Source: Austropuccinia psidii
Lineage: Eukaryota > Basidiomycota > Pucciniomycetes > Pucciniales > Sphaerophragmiaceae
Assembly (NCBI GenBank): GCA_023105745.1
Contig: JALGQZ010000009.1
Coordinates: 13,440,564 to 13,504,563, forward strand
Direction: 5' to 3'
DNA: 64,000 nucleotides
Shown here: positions 33,559 through 47,200 of the stretch, piece by piece
Position numbering within the stretch: the stretch's first letter is position 1
Layout: every line of letters begins with the position of its first letter
Notes under the pieces: model-generated
Seen by the model: only the letters and a program-made list of their open reading frames with translations
Told to the model about the DNA's origin: nothing
The model's database searches: none
Made by a program: the position numbers and the translations under genes

Positions 33559-35992
33559 TCATGATTTTTCTATTGTTTCCACAATCAATTTTTCCAATTC
33601 ATGATCCACAGTACCTAAATGTCCAATGCTCAACCTCAAATGAAATAAAAATTGTTTAGCTACTAAAAAAGATGAATAATGTTTGAGTATAAACTATCTT
33701 ACATCTGAAGCTGCTGCTTCTTCCTTCTAACTTGCTGAATATTCACCTCAATACTACCAACAGTTATATAGTGAAGTACATGAACTTCTTTCTTTTGCCC
33801 TAGCCAATAAAGCCTATCAACTGCTTGATCATCAGCTGAAGGGTTCCAACCTGGTTCCTAATTCAAGTAATTGGAATAATATCAGATTAAGCTTCAAGTG
33901 TATCTAAATACTGTCTTACGATTATGTAGACATTTTGAGCACATCTCAGATCAATACCAACACCACCTGTGCCTTTTGTTGTAAGAAGAACTTGAGATTT
34001 TGTATTTTTTCTGAGTTCTTCAAGGATTTGTATCCTTTGATCATTTTTGAGCATTCCATACGTCATCAAATTGGATATTCCACTGTCATCCAGTGCAATT
34101 TCAATACTTTTTACAATATTTGATCAATAAAATCATTCAAATGACAGGTAGTGGAAGGATTTGAGCTCACATATCAAGAAGCCTTTTGTATTCTGAAAAA
34201 ACAACTGCTTTGGGATATCTTAAGCCTGGCTCCTTCTGAAAAAGCTCCTTGAGATGGCTAACAAGATGCACCACTTTGGATCCTTCTTTCCAGGTATATC
34301 TCCTTCCCCATTCTCCCCTTTCTATTAGTACTGGATGATTGCAAAGCTGCCTCAAATCTGATAATCTGGAGAAAAATTCTGATGAATCCCATTGAACTGC
34401 TTTGGACCTCTGTTTTCCATACAATGCACTAAACTCTTCATGCTTTTTGAAATAAAGTGTTTTCCATGGCTCATAGATCTCAATTCCAACTCCATGTTGC
34501 ACTTTCTTGGGAAGATCCAGTAGGTTGGCTTTCAATCTTCTCAAGGTGAGTGTTTGCATTATAAGCTGTAATGATTGGATTGCCATTTTATTCCCAGATG
34601 ATACTTGTTTGATTATGCAATTTTCCCATAAAGGCTTGAGATTCCATGGTTCTACTTTTAAAAACCTTAACAGACTATGAAGATCCCAAAGATTGTTTTG
34701 TAATGGTGTTCCTGTAAGGCATAACTTTCTTTCAGATTTTAAATTCAATATTGTGAATGCTCTGAGTAGATTGTTCCTTTATGTAGCTAATTGATGTAAA
34801 AATTTCAGTACTTTTTTATTTAAGAATCCCAAAGAGAAGCTTACTGTGCTTCATCCAACACTATTCTGAACCAATTCACCAAAAGTGGATTTATTCTCAT
34901 TCTATGAACATTATAACCAGCAATAACATCATATATGGTGATGATAACTGCATTCTGCTTCAAATTTTGGAATGAAATGAAATTACAATTGGAACCATGG
35001 AATATTGAATATGGTAAACTACCATCATGAAAATGTAGTCTTATTTCATTCTCCCAGTTATGCAAAGTAGAAAGTGGTACAATGATCAAAGTAGCTGGGA
35101 CATGGTCCTTAGATATTTCTGAGTACTTTAATGCTTCATTTTGTGTTTTTTTAATCAAGCATAAAGCTGTCAATGATTTTCCAAGTCCCATATCATCAGC
35201 CAATATTCCACCCCTACTTTTGCACACAATATCTTGTGGTACCAGCCCATTTTCAACAGCATTAGAAAACACTTTTTTAATCCATAAGTTATCTGAATGT
35301 TTCCATAGGTTTTCACAGATTTTTTCCATATTATTTTCAATATTTAAGAGAAAGGAAATACCCTGGATTTGGTGCAATGAAAGTTTGGCTTGACAATTGG
35401 GTATTGAAGTAACAGAACCAGTTAAACTTGTATTGTTGGAAGCTTGATAAAGATCACAATCTTGAGGAATTTCAATAAATAAAGGTGAGCTATAGTTTCC
35501 AATATGTCTCAGAGCCATGTTTGCATTCTCGAAAGCCTCTCTTGTTTGTAAAATATTCCCTTTATCCACAAAAACACATTCATGTAATAGGATATTTTTA
35601 TCTTTATTCTTGAAATTTATGAAAGAATTTATAAAAAGCACTTTATTATTGTTTTTGTATTTTTTATATGTTTCAGGATTCAAGCCTTCAGCCACTCCTC
35701 CAAAAATATCAAGCAGTGGACCCAGATGGAAGCTCTGGAAAGAATTAAGGCTCCCAAGATGACTCAAGTCAGATTCTAATAGTATATCAATAGAATTAAA
35801 TACTCTTCTGAATATTACTGAGCTCAGAGAGGTTGGAAAGGATTGTTCAATATTGATTTTTTTGCAATTTGAATAATAAAAAACCCAAGACAAAATATTT
35901 AAATCATACTCTAAATTTTTAGAATGAAAATTTAATATATCAGTGTGATATGATTTTTTGGGACAAATGGAACCTAAATGATAGGATTGCAT
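33559..35992 (-). pseudogene. SNF2-family DNA-dependent ATPase (copy 2), nearly intact
   Basis: From ATG 35990-35992 a 383-codon exon carries LHQIQGISFLL, the Walker A ADDMGLGKSLTALCLI, LIIVPLSTLHNWENE and VLDEA. A GT-AG intron (34787-34844) completes DEAH. Then follow LCLTGTPLQNNLWDLHSLL, LRRLKANLLDLP, LSDLRQLCNHPVLI and KAVVFSEYKRLLD. After another intron come LLTTKGTGGVGIDLRCAQNV, then WNPSADDQAVDRLYWLGQ and a terminal exon ending at TGA 33559-33561. Motif wording resembles the RAD5/RAD16/HLTF branch, but no RING finger separates the two lobes. The only clear lesion is a 2-bp loss after the first intron. Motif VI has Trp where the arginine finger is expected. Such proteins move or strip chromatin or DNA-bound proteins using ATP. 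Its place in a duplicated transposon block suggests captured cargo. Confidence 0.88.
34787..34844 (-). other. Intron interrupting the DEAH box of SNF2 copy 2
   Basis: On the minus strand the donor is GTAAGC after GATGAAGCACA and the acceptor is AATTAG before CTACATAAAG, length 58 bp, phase 2. Splicing turns an apparent DEAQ-stop into DEAHYIKEQST. The corresponding donor in copy 1 reads ATAAGC. Confidence 0.8.
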
Positions 35993-37284
35993 GGGTTATA
36001 TAGTGGAAAGACCCCTGGGGATTTTGTAAGTGATTTTGATAAGCTAAACATTTAGCCCCTGAATTTTTCTTAATAGTGTAAAAAAGGAATTATATTTTGA
36101 AACTTAGTTTATTAATGGACATAAATATATTCCAAATATGCCGATCAATTAAATTTCTTGTTACTGTTGTCCCAGATCCTTGGATTTTGACTTTAAAAGA
36201 AATTATCTGAGGAAACAAGTTCCTTTCCAAAGGTGGAGTTCCCTCCAAGATATATCCAGCATTGAAAAAAATTTTTCAGTTGTGGCCCATGCAACCCCTT
36301 TCCAACCTTTTTTTTAATTCATCAAATTATTCCTATACTTTGTTTATTTTTCCTTTGCAGGAATTCTCAAGAATCTAATTTCAAAAGTATTCATTAAATC
36401 ATGTTGAAGGCCATTGGCTCACTATTTGAAGAGCTGCAAGTTTATTATTTATCCATATTTTATTTTGAAACATTATTTTAATAAATTAAGATTAATTTGT
36501 ATGGAAACATCCTTTCCAATAATTTTTCCAAATTTCTATGATGATAATCATCACTCAAGGAGAGGTATTTTACTTATTATAAAATTATTGGATCTCATTT
36601 TTCCAAAATATTCATAATTTTAGGGGGGAAAACCCATTTTTAATTTAAATTTGGACAGGATTCCCTCAAAATAATTACCATTATAATTTTCAAATTCATC
36701 ATTACTTATTATTATCATTTTGGGAAATCAATTCAAGCTTAATTTTTGATTCATCTGAAAACAAGCATTCTGGTAAATAGAATTTCTTAATTCTTAAGTT
36801 ATCCTCATTCTTTAAGCCAACATGAAAGATAATTTAAAATCAAAGAAATTCAAGAATCAAGGCAGCAGAATGGCAATGAGATCAAAGAAGCAATTAATGC
36901 TACAAGTATCAAAGAATTCCTTTTCAAGGCTCCCCATAAAGCTGGATGAACTTTCAAAATCCACAAGCATTCATGAAGTGAATTGTAAGGAACTCAATTG
37001 ATGAGAGAATTTGAAGATTATTATACTAACTATAAGCATCATGAGGGAATTTTAATGTTCTTACAATCCAGAAATTTAATAAGATTCATTACCTATGTTT
37101 GTTGCCAGTGTATATACTAGGTTGAGAAAATATCAATAAAAATTAAAGGGGGAGTAAAAATGGCAGAATACAATGAATGTGAGTTAAATTAGGGATACTT
37201 CCAGAGATACACTCAGACATAAGCTGAAGATACTGTAAAGGACCTGTATGCAAGTCCCCAGCTTTTTTCTGTGGTGTTGAAAGT
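35993..37284. other. Non-coding tail of duplicated block copy 2
   Basis: It matches 4020-5315 and holds no recognised gene; it lies upstream of the SNF2 start. The hairpin near the right end is slightly degraded here (GGACCTG/CAAGTCC, about 37240-37257). Beyond 37284 similarity to copy 1 ends. Confidence 0.6.
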
Positions 37285-40200
37285 ACTTCTTTGGAGTTGA
37301 AGGCTTTTTGTATATACTTCATAGAAATAGGTTTCTTGTAAGATGCTTTGAGGAGATGATAAAAAATTTCAATCATTCAAAAGGAGAAGAAATTAATAAC
37401 ATAATCTGTTTTCTCATGAAAAAATGTTTATATAGAACATACCTCTCTAAGAATGTCTTCTATGTGTTATAAATCAAGAAGTTCTAATTTTGAACAGTGA
37501 TGAGAGATTTCATTTTATCTCAATTGAACAATAAATCAATATTCTCATAGATGATTTGAGAATTATTAACCACTCAAAATATTCTCCCTTTTCCAATAGA
37601 GATGGGTTACCAAAATAATGGTAATTTTCTTGGAGAATGGAAAACCCTTTCACAGTAGAATCTCAAATCTTAATACATTAAACAGTTCTCTTATGGAATA
37701 AATAATATCAATTTTTGGCTGGAAATTTTGTCAATGGCATACATCAAAGAAATAATAATTCAGCTTTTTCTATGAAAATCTATGATTATTTGGTAAAATG
37801 GCTAGCCATATATGGTGTTGCAGTAATAAATTAAGTACAAATAAAAAAAACTGATAGTGGTGTACTTCCATTTTTCACACTCACAAGAATAATGTTCACT
37901 ATTCTTTATTTCAATAAAACCAAAAAAATTAAGTTACATTTGAGATAATTCACTTCTAAATATGGAAATTACTTCATCAGCAATGAAATACAGCATGAAT
38001 TTGAATTATATGCGCTAAGAAATATCTGAAACAAAGATCTTACAAAAATTTCCTGTTCCTTAAATGAGATGTAAAAAGGATTTCCATCAAAAAAGGAGCT
38101 TCTATCTTCATGTTCCAAAGTAGTTCAAATTCATATATTCCAAAGCAATCTTCTACTTACCAAAATATCTGATAATAAAATCAAATGCAATCAATCAGTT
38201 TCTCACTATAGCATCTTGGTGAGGAATTATTAATCTTATGCCATTGATATATATTCATCTCTGAAAATTAATTATAAATACTATCATTATTAAGGAGAAA
38301 TTTCCCTTTGTAAAAGGAACACAATTCAAAGTATTGCCATTATCTATCATTTCCTACAAAATCGGACCTTTGGAAAGTTCAGAATTTTCAATTAAGATAT
38401 TATTCTTAATTTCACTCCTCCTCTATCATAATTTCATTTTATGTTTTGGGAACCCACAATTTGTTTCTCAATTTACAAAATGAGAGTAACTCTTTTTTAA
38501 TATCCATTAAATATCTCCCTGTAAGCTTGGGTGTTGGAATGTAGTCATTTCAAAAGTACCATCAACAAAATCCCATTCAAAAATGAAAGATAATTTCAAC
38601 AAGAACTCCATGGAATGAGATTATTTTGAAAAGACAGCTAGGAAGCTGGCCATTGCTCAGTTAAATGGGATAGAAGATACTCCACAAATTGATTTTTTGA
38701 ATCATTGTGGCTTGGAATCCTTCAATTCCTCATTTTCAAGATCTAATATTAGTTAGCTTCAGGAATTTTGACTTTGATAAATCAAAAAGTGAAAAAAGTG
38801 TTTATAAGCCTTTCTTTTTCCCTTAACCCTGTTTGAAGAAAAAACTGAAGTTACAGTCTCCTTTTTGTAGGGAAATTCTTATTGAAAGAACTGCATTTTA
38901 TGATTCTCACTTAAGCTAAAAAATAAGATAATTCTTGGTAGGACGAACTGAAACAACTCTTGTGTTCAGAATTTTACATGTTTGCATTACTTATGTGAGT
39001 TAATAATTCATGGATTCTTCTTGAAATTCAACAATAATTAAACATATCCCTCAACTCGGAGAGTCAGGAAGAACCAAATGAATACCACAGTTTTATCCCA
39101 ACTCTTCTTGGAATCAAGATGCTTTCTTTCAGAAATTTTGTCAAATTTATCTATTAATAGAGCTTACTACACTGGTTCTTGCATTTCTTTAGCATAGGTT
39201 CTCAGAGATCATATTAATACTTTTTTGATTATGACATCAATCTGAAAAAATTACTTCAAATTATTTTCTTTTTGAGTAATAAAAATTAACATAAAATGGA
39301 TAAATCTCAACACATTTCTGTTTTCAAATGGTTGTTTCCTCATAGTAATTATGGTTTTCTGTGTTCAAAATATTCAGCCAAATTACAACTAATTCATTTA
39401 TAAAGAGAAATCCAAAAGAGAAAAGCATTTTTTGGACTTGCATTAATTTAATTTGTAAACTAAGACAAATTATTTGATACACATTCAATGATAGTAGCTA
39501 TGTAACTGCAAAATAATGATAAATTTCTCATTTTTCCAATCTATCAACAAAGTGTTCAAAGAATATAATTTATTATTATGCAGGTACATGCATGTTGAAT
39601 CTAATTATTTTTGGAGATTTAATTTTATTTCAAAATCAGTTTTTATATATACTAAAAGGTTACATATACACTAGTTTCTTGAGAATTTTAAAACAATGAA
39701 TTTCATTTTTCCAAGTGTAGGATTTATTTAAGAAAAGCTCAATGCAAAAATATGAATTGAATCAATTTGTTGCATATATTATGAAATATTCACTTCACTC
39801 AGAATTGGAAATTTTACACACTTGGACACCAATTTTCAATCATTGATTCCTATGGTTACAGTAAAAGGGATGCTTAATATTTAATTGTAAATTTTAATCA
39901 AGTGCCAAATAATAGACATCCAAAATTTCAAAAAGGACCAGTGGTGATGGCTTCAAATCTATAATTTTTTTCAACCTATACAAACTCACTAATTGGCTGG
40001 AGTTGTTAATATATCAAGCCAAACGTGCAATCAAAAGGGATAAAACTTCCTGTTGTTGTAATAAATTCACTGGAATGGAGAATAAATTGTAAGAATTTAA
40101 GATTATTGGCATAGTGATATGTTCTATGTGAGCTTTTGATTCTTTCCTCCCATTTTGCTCAATGAACCTAACATTATTACCTCTATGATGATGAATTGGA

Positions 40201-43183
40201 TGACAAAAATACAAGTCTATGAATATCTTGAAAATATACAACACCTGATACAATAAATGAACAGGGAAAGTCTCAACTCCTGAATTATATCTTCATTATC
40301 TTATTTTTGAAAAGATTAGGATTGGAAATTTAAAATTTCATTTAATTAATAAAATAATAAAAATGGTATTTAATGAAGAACTCAATAGCTGTAAGAATCT
40401 ATATGTAGAGGAATATGAAAGTGAAATTATATGTCTTGTATTTCTTGAAACCAAATATGGGAGATAGACAAAGACTCATTGAGTTATTTTTTGTGGTGTA
40501 AAGCATATCCAAAAAAAGAATCTGTGCTAGAAAGAAGATTGAATGTTTTGGGGCGAATTAATTGATTATATTGGAGGAAGGATATTTGTGTTAGAATTAT
40601 TTATTTGGAATAGAATCTATGAGTTATGTATTAATAGTCAAAACAGAGTCATTGGTATTCAAAAATTGTCTATTTCAATTGTGTCAAGCTTTTAATGCCC
40701 AAATGGGTGGCTGAAAGTATCTGAAAAAAATATTTTAAGGTTAGAAACAAGGTTAACGCTCCTTCTCAAAAAAGGTTGAACCTTTGTTGAACCTGCTACC
40801 CCTTCCAGTGGTGATAGCTCTTTGTCATGGTAGATTAATATCAAATATTATAATAAAAAGCTTCTTGGCATATTATTTCCTATTTTCTCAGAGAGAATTA
40901 GTTTGGGAGCTTAGTGGGCTTGGGTATCTTTTCAAACTCTTATATGGGAGATAGTAGGGAGATTAAATTCAGCTTCCCTTACTTAAAACCTGACTATTAC
41001 TATGAGATGAAACTCTCCACTTTCTAAAAAGCAAATTTCATTACCATGGTGGTTCTTTTTATTGAGAATGTAAGCAGAGATTTATTTGTACCATAATATT
41101 TACAAAAATGGAGATAAAATTTTCTTTGATTGTTTTGAAGACCCAATAATTCCAATTTTATCTTTATGAACATAGAATAACTCCTCTTAAATTCTTTTTG
41201 TAAGTGATCTGAAGGAATTTATTTCTATGCATTATTTTTCAAATGACCATATTAGGATATATTTTTAAAGCATGAGGGATTGAAATTTCTACTGAGCACA
41301 TATTAGTTCCAAAGAATCATGAAAAATACAAATATCTCTGAAAATTCATGAAGAAACTATTCAAGAACCAGAATTACTTGAGGTTACTTCTCCAATCAAT
41401 CTCATGGGTGATATTCTTTCAAAGTCTAATTTTAAACAGAATTCTCCTGAAAACATATATATATTTCTCATCATTCTGTTCCAAAGAATTCACTAATTAG
41501 GAATGGGATATTTAACTAGAAGAAAATATTCACTCAAGTATCAAAGAAAAGCTTGAACCATCAGATAATTAAAGAAGAACTCTTTTATATTACAAGAGCA
41601 AATTATTAAAACCTTTGTGAATTAAATTCTGCAAATTAACCAAGATGAACATTTGTCCTTAGGATAGAAATTTCCTTTGGGGAACATGTGAGAAAATAAT
41701 TTGATCTTTGAAACTATATGTGGGAATACTTTTGCTGAGAAGGATCATAATTGTTTTTTTTGAACTGCAAATATTAATGTGGATAATCCTATCAAAATTT
41801 CCTTTCTAAATTGCACCACTAGAACCATTTCTTACAGAGTTGATGGAATTGATAATGAATAAAATATTTCTACATTTCTGCTCAAAAATAATTCTTAAGA
41901 AAGAGTGTTACCCCCACCTATCAGCCGAATCAAATCAAAAGATAACAGAAAACACATATTTGCAATCGTATTTTATCAGAAATGAAATATTCTCTAGTTC
42001 ATGTGCCAAATAATGGGACTAAAAAGAAATGAAATCCTTATGCAATATATTTTTAGTTCTTAGAAATGTATTTGAATTTGTGATTCTAAACTTTAATTGA
42101 AATAATCTAAAGGATTTGTTCTGAAAGCCATGAGTTCATTCACATGAATCTTGCTACATTTGCTTACACCATTTCAAGAAGATTAATGAAAAAAATAAAA
42201 TGATGGTTCCAGTGAAAATATTTTCTCTTTCCGATTTCTCAGTTCAGAAAAATATCTTCATCAAAGGTCTTTTAAAAGCTGTACATAAATTTTTGGAGTA
42301 AACCAATTATGATGATAGGTGAAGATTGAGTTTTGAAAAATGATTTTGGATACAAAAAACACTCAGAAATAGGAGAATAAATGCTTAACAAATTACCATT
42401 TGTTTCAGCCATATGGAATTTCTTTTCTTACCTGAATTCCTCACCCAACAGGCTATAATAACATTCTCATGTGTGCAATTACCACTAGTTATACATTTTG
42501 GAATCCCCTAAACCTTTCTTTCAGCCCAGAAGACATCCTTTTCAGGTAGTTAAATACCACTCTTTGAGGCCATATTGATTCAGTGAAGCTAATTAAGTTT
42601 TTATTTTTAGTTTTGCTTTGAATAGCAGATATGTATAGTTTACCATATTCTCAAGGGAAAGGGCTGTTCTTGAAGGATATGATTCTCAAAAAAAAGCTGG
42701 CATAAGTATATTTCATGATTTTGGCTATGAACTTCTCCATTCATTTGGTAAGCTTTATATTGCCCTTTTTTATTCATACATCAAATCAATTTGCATGTGA
42801 AAAGAACAAATATAAGCTATGAAATGGTCATAAGATCTGTCTACACATAATACTAACCCTGACAAATATTCATTGTCAAAGATTTCTGAAATTGTCACAA
42901 TTAATTAAGAAAAAACTTCCTTTTTAATTGAGCTGGGTGGGAGGAATCTTGAGCTCTTCATGCTAAGATATCTATGTAAAACCTAAGGAATCATGATTTT
43001 ACTGTTGTTTGGTAGCAAAAACTTTTAGGGAAAGAAAAGGGTCTTAAACCATTTTCTTTTCTTTTCCCTTCTTTCATATCCAGTTCCTCTAAAGGTTTTC
43101 TAGTATCACTTTCCACTATTGTATATATAGTCTGCTACTGAGAGGTTTAAAGTTATCACTATTGAATAAGATCTTAAGTATAT

Positions 43184-43206
43184 ATAAGAGCACAAAGTGC
43201 TCTTAT
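43184..43206. repeat. Perfect 10-bp-arm hairpin
   Basis: ATAAGAGCAC and GTGCTCTTAT are exact reverse complements separated by AAA. It is isolated, with no adjacent gene. It could act as a terminator-like or cruciform structure, but nothing nearby shows a function. Confidence 0.8.
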
Positions 43207-44005
43207 TCACTATGAGAAAAGTGGTCACAACTGAAATCAGGTGTTTCATTTGGAAATAAGCTTTGACTTAGCTTATAATGAGCTTGTGCCCTCCCTCTGA
43301 ACTGAATTGAACCCAAGATTCAATTGTTTGTTCAAATTCCAGGTTATTCCAAGCCACTGGAATATCAACAAATATAAAAGATTTGTTTCTTTTCTCAAGT
43401 GAAAGAATACAACAATAGTATTTAATATTTAATTTCTCTCCCTTTCAATTTACTACTTCATTAGAATATCACTTACTATGAAAATTTAACTTTACAGCTA
43501 TACTCTTAATTAAAACACTTCTACTTGCCTTTGAAAGGCCATAACAATACAAATACATTTTTAAAAATGGAGAAATATTTTCTATTAATTCATTGGATAA
43601 TTTCTTTCACTTTATAGCAATAGGACTACTTATTCATTTCCTAGAATCTGTCTTACAGAATTAGCCATTTTTAATGAAAGCCATGTATTAAAAAAAATCA
43701 TTTAAGCTCTTTTGTGACTTTTATATTCAAATCTATGTAATCTCAAAATTAAATATGAAATATTTCAAATATTCATCCCTAGTCATTCATTTTCAAAAAA
43801 AAATATATATAATCCAAATCCTTTGTTTCTTATTGATGAGGTTTTTTTAGTCTCATTCTAATTTTGATTCTTTTTTGTTCTATAATTATATCTTTTATGA
43901 AACTAATAGGTCTTTTTATCAATTATAATCTTATCTCACTTTTTGAAAGAGAAAACAGTTCTTTATTGTTTGCCTTTGTAATTAATTTTTTTCTCATTGA
44001 AATAT

Positions 44006-44213
44006 CAGTAGCAGGTGTTGTGCAGTACAGAACCTGCTACTGGAAAAGAGCTGAGATGTGTGGAAATTGAAATTTCAGGAATTTGGAATCCCACTACTGT
44101 AAATTTGATGAAAGTTTTAAGATATTTTGCAGGAGCAGGTGTTGCAGGACCTGTCATGCAAAATTGTTGATGATCATCAACAATTTTACAGTAGCAGCCT
44201 TACAGAGCTACTA
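44006..44213. repeat. Cluster of palindromes, including a 28-bp perfect one
   Basis: Three elements occur in about 200 bp. CAGTAGCAGGT pairs with ACCTGCTACTG (44006-44042). A 28-bp perfect palindrome centred on TGATCA lies at 44160-44187. GTAGC...GCTAC lies at about 44191-44213. The words AGTAGCAG, GCAGGAGCAGGTGTTG and their complements recur around them, so the whole stretch looks like a foldback structure built from one motif. Confidence 0.8.
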
Positions 44214-47200
44214 CTCCAACCTTGAATCAAAGATTAAAGTTTCAAATGAATTAAACACATCTCAAAATCAAAACAAGAATAGAAAAATAATTGAAGTAAA
44301 ACCTCCTATAAATTTGGGGAAAACTGAAAAATAAAATAAAAATAATGGTATAATAGAAGATCATATGATCAAAAAACAGTATATATTACAGCTCACAAAA
44401 CTGAATTTAATTACAGAAAAAACCTCCTTCCATATTTAAAGGAGTTCAGTTTTTTTATACTGTATCTCTTCAAAAAAAATTGAAAAAAAGAATGCCATTA
44501 ATAATAATAAAAAGAGAAATACCCCATTTTCAGAAAATAATTTTCTTAATTTTCTCAAGTTGTCCTTACATTAGCTGAAAACTTTGTGATTTTTCTCTAA
44601 TTCATTCTTTTTTGGTTTCCTGTTTTCTGTTTTATCCTTATAAAATAAGAGTTACTACTTAATTAAGTGAGTAAAAATGTCAGAGGTGTTAATAGTAAAT
44701 GTCTGACTTGAATATACTCCTGATAATATTGATTACAGACCTCAATATTCTGCTTTATTTCAAGAAATGAGGACCAAGTCATACTAAGCCTACTCACAGA
44801 TAAAGATTTTAGGGACCTTTAAAGACAAAGACAAATTGTATATATACTTTCAATAATTCTTTCTGTGTAATTGAAAATTATTTTAGTTCTTGTGAGAGCC
44901 CACAATATTATATAATCAAAAGAAGAGAAATTCCACCATGTTCAATAATAGAAATTTTTTGGTATCTCCAAAATACACCATCCTTTTATATCAACAGAGG
45001 CTCCTGATAGCTATATTTTAATTCCAATATCAATATAAGAAGTATCCTGATATTGTTACAGGAATGAAATACTTTTTTGTTTATGAAACTTGCAGAATTT
45101 TATTTCTTTTCCTATTTCCCAGAGCCTGGTGTGATGGCATAATTCACTAGGGAAATAGTGCTCAAATTCACCTTATATTGATGCATTAGCCCCCCTTTTT
45201 ATTGAATTGTATCTTGTAAATTTATTTCCAAGTAAATATAATTCTAGAAGAAATTAAAGACAGCTATAAAAATAATTTATTAATTAAATATCATAAACTT
45301 TAGCTCTGCTTTTTCTCTCACTTCTCATTAAATATAAAACATACATAAATTTTTCTTTTCTTTCTTTCAGAATTGAATTTTAATTTTAAAAAGGCTTAAA
45401 CATTTTTGGGGGTTTTCAAAACAATATTTGTTCTAAATTTGCTCAGAATTTCAATTATTATTGAATATTTTTATGATTCAACTGGAAAATGACTCAAATT
45501 TATGAACAAAAGCTCTATTTATGAGCTTGAAAGCTATATGAGATGAAAATTTTTGTAACTTAATGTAAAAGAAAAGTCAAATAAATGTGAATGCATTGAT
45601 TGGTCAATGTTCAATAAATAAATGAAAATATTTAAAGAGTGATTTAGACTATATTGGGAAGTTGGTTTGACATGGATCTGAAGTAAAGTTGGTACTTCTC
45701 CAATTCTATTTCTCAAAGGGTTCCACCTTATTTTTATATCCTCTCTTTCCAAAATATTGCTTTATTCAAATCTCAAGCCCCCTTTTCAGCATAAATCCAA
45801 ACATAAAAACAAGAATGATTCAAATCCTCTATCTGGTAGAAAATTAAGTGAGCTATATATCTATTTCAATCAGCTTCAACTTTTAAATGGCTCATGATCC
45901 TCATTTGGACATTTTTTAGGTTTTATGCATGTATAAGTTTCAACTAAACTCTAAAGGCTTCTAATAGTTCTTATAGATACACTTTGAAAAATTTTTTCTT
46001 ATAAAAGAAAATTTTTATCACAGTTATTTTTTGTTTCTATATTACAATGGATTTCAATAATCACATAAAAATTAGATCAATTTTCTATTTCTTCAAACAT
46101 TATTAGTGGCTTATTCTTTGAAATAGATATTTGATATGAGAATTAGCTATGCTTAAATGGTTAGTAAGAGTACACAAACATGTCCCAAATATCTTTGAGA
46201 AAAACTCAATTTTGAGAAATTCTGAAAGAACTTCACAATTAATTTTGACAGCTTAGTTTTTCTCATTTTTATCCATTATGAAATAACAAAATCACTTTCA
46301 TAGTAGCTGAGCTTCCAACCCCTTCAGTGTAGACAAAATTTTCAATTTTTTGAAACATGGAGGGCTCTTCATACATTGTAATAATTAAATAAGGGATCCA
46401 AAATTAATCAACTTGAAAAAAGGGGAAATGGCTATACAATATAATCAACATAATTCAACAAAAAAGACATAGCAAGTGGTTTAAATTAAATATCTTGAAA
46501 TAAGGTAATTCTTGATGAGAATAAACTTACCCTCTTCTTACAATTAAATCATACATTTTCATTGACTCCATATAGGCTGTATAGATATTAGTTTTTTGAG
46601 ATTTATTACACTTATCAATATGGCTTCCCTCCAAGCTTCATGAAATCAAAACTCACAATATCAATGATTTTTTAAGCTACCATTTTAAAATTTCAAATAA
46701 CAAACAATATCAAGTGGCTGAACTCAGAAAGGATATATAGGGTGATATGAGATGTTTTATTCAGAAATAAAACAATTGAATAGGCCAAAAAATCAAGGCA
46801 CTTAATATTATAGCTGCTTATGAGAATCAACTATGCAGTCACCAATCCATACTTCTTTCATGAAGCTCATTATTTTTGCTAATTCAAATCTTGTTCTTGT
46901 AAAATGAAAAGATCAATCCAAATATTTTAATTTAAATATTCAGGTCTTCTCAATAGAAATGAGAATACCTTTTCTACAGCTGCATATGGTCCTTAATGAT
47001 AGTTAATCCCACTCATTATCCACTTTACCTTGGCGAGCATTTTCTCAAAGTAAATTTGTGACATTCAGCTTCATGATTTTCCTTAGTTGAAAGAAAAATT
47101 TAGTTAACAAAAGAATAAAAGTAATTGATATTGATTTTTTCAAGAGAGAATAGTTTTATATCAGGGTATCTCTTTTGTAGTATATGTGTGCAGACAGTTC

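Larger units (their letters stand above)
32169..37284. repeat. Duplicated block, copy 2 (partner at 1-5315)
   Basis: Collinear with 1-5315, direct orientation. It contains the family Y 3' end, a shortened family X gene and the best SNF2 copy. A 201-bp segment equivalent to copy 1 864-1064 is missing at 33065, between GGA and AGCAGAAATC. The real left end of the unit may lie upstream of 32169, because copy 1 is cut by the window edge. Confidence 0.93.

Noticed and set aside
34841..34860. A DEAQ variant of motif II in the SNF2 gene
   Set aside because: The Gln-stop is an unspliced reading; removing the GT-AG intron 34787-34844 gives DEAH.
40014..40253. Minus-strand 79-codon frame in the gene desert
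   Set aside because: No recognisable domain or splice context.
43864..44334. Two adjacent plus-strand frames
   Set aside because: They run across the palindrome cluster and have no motif; judged chance.
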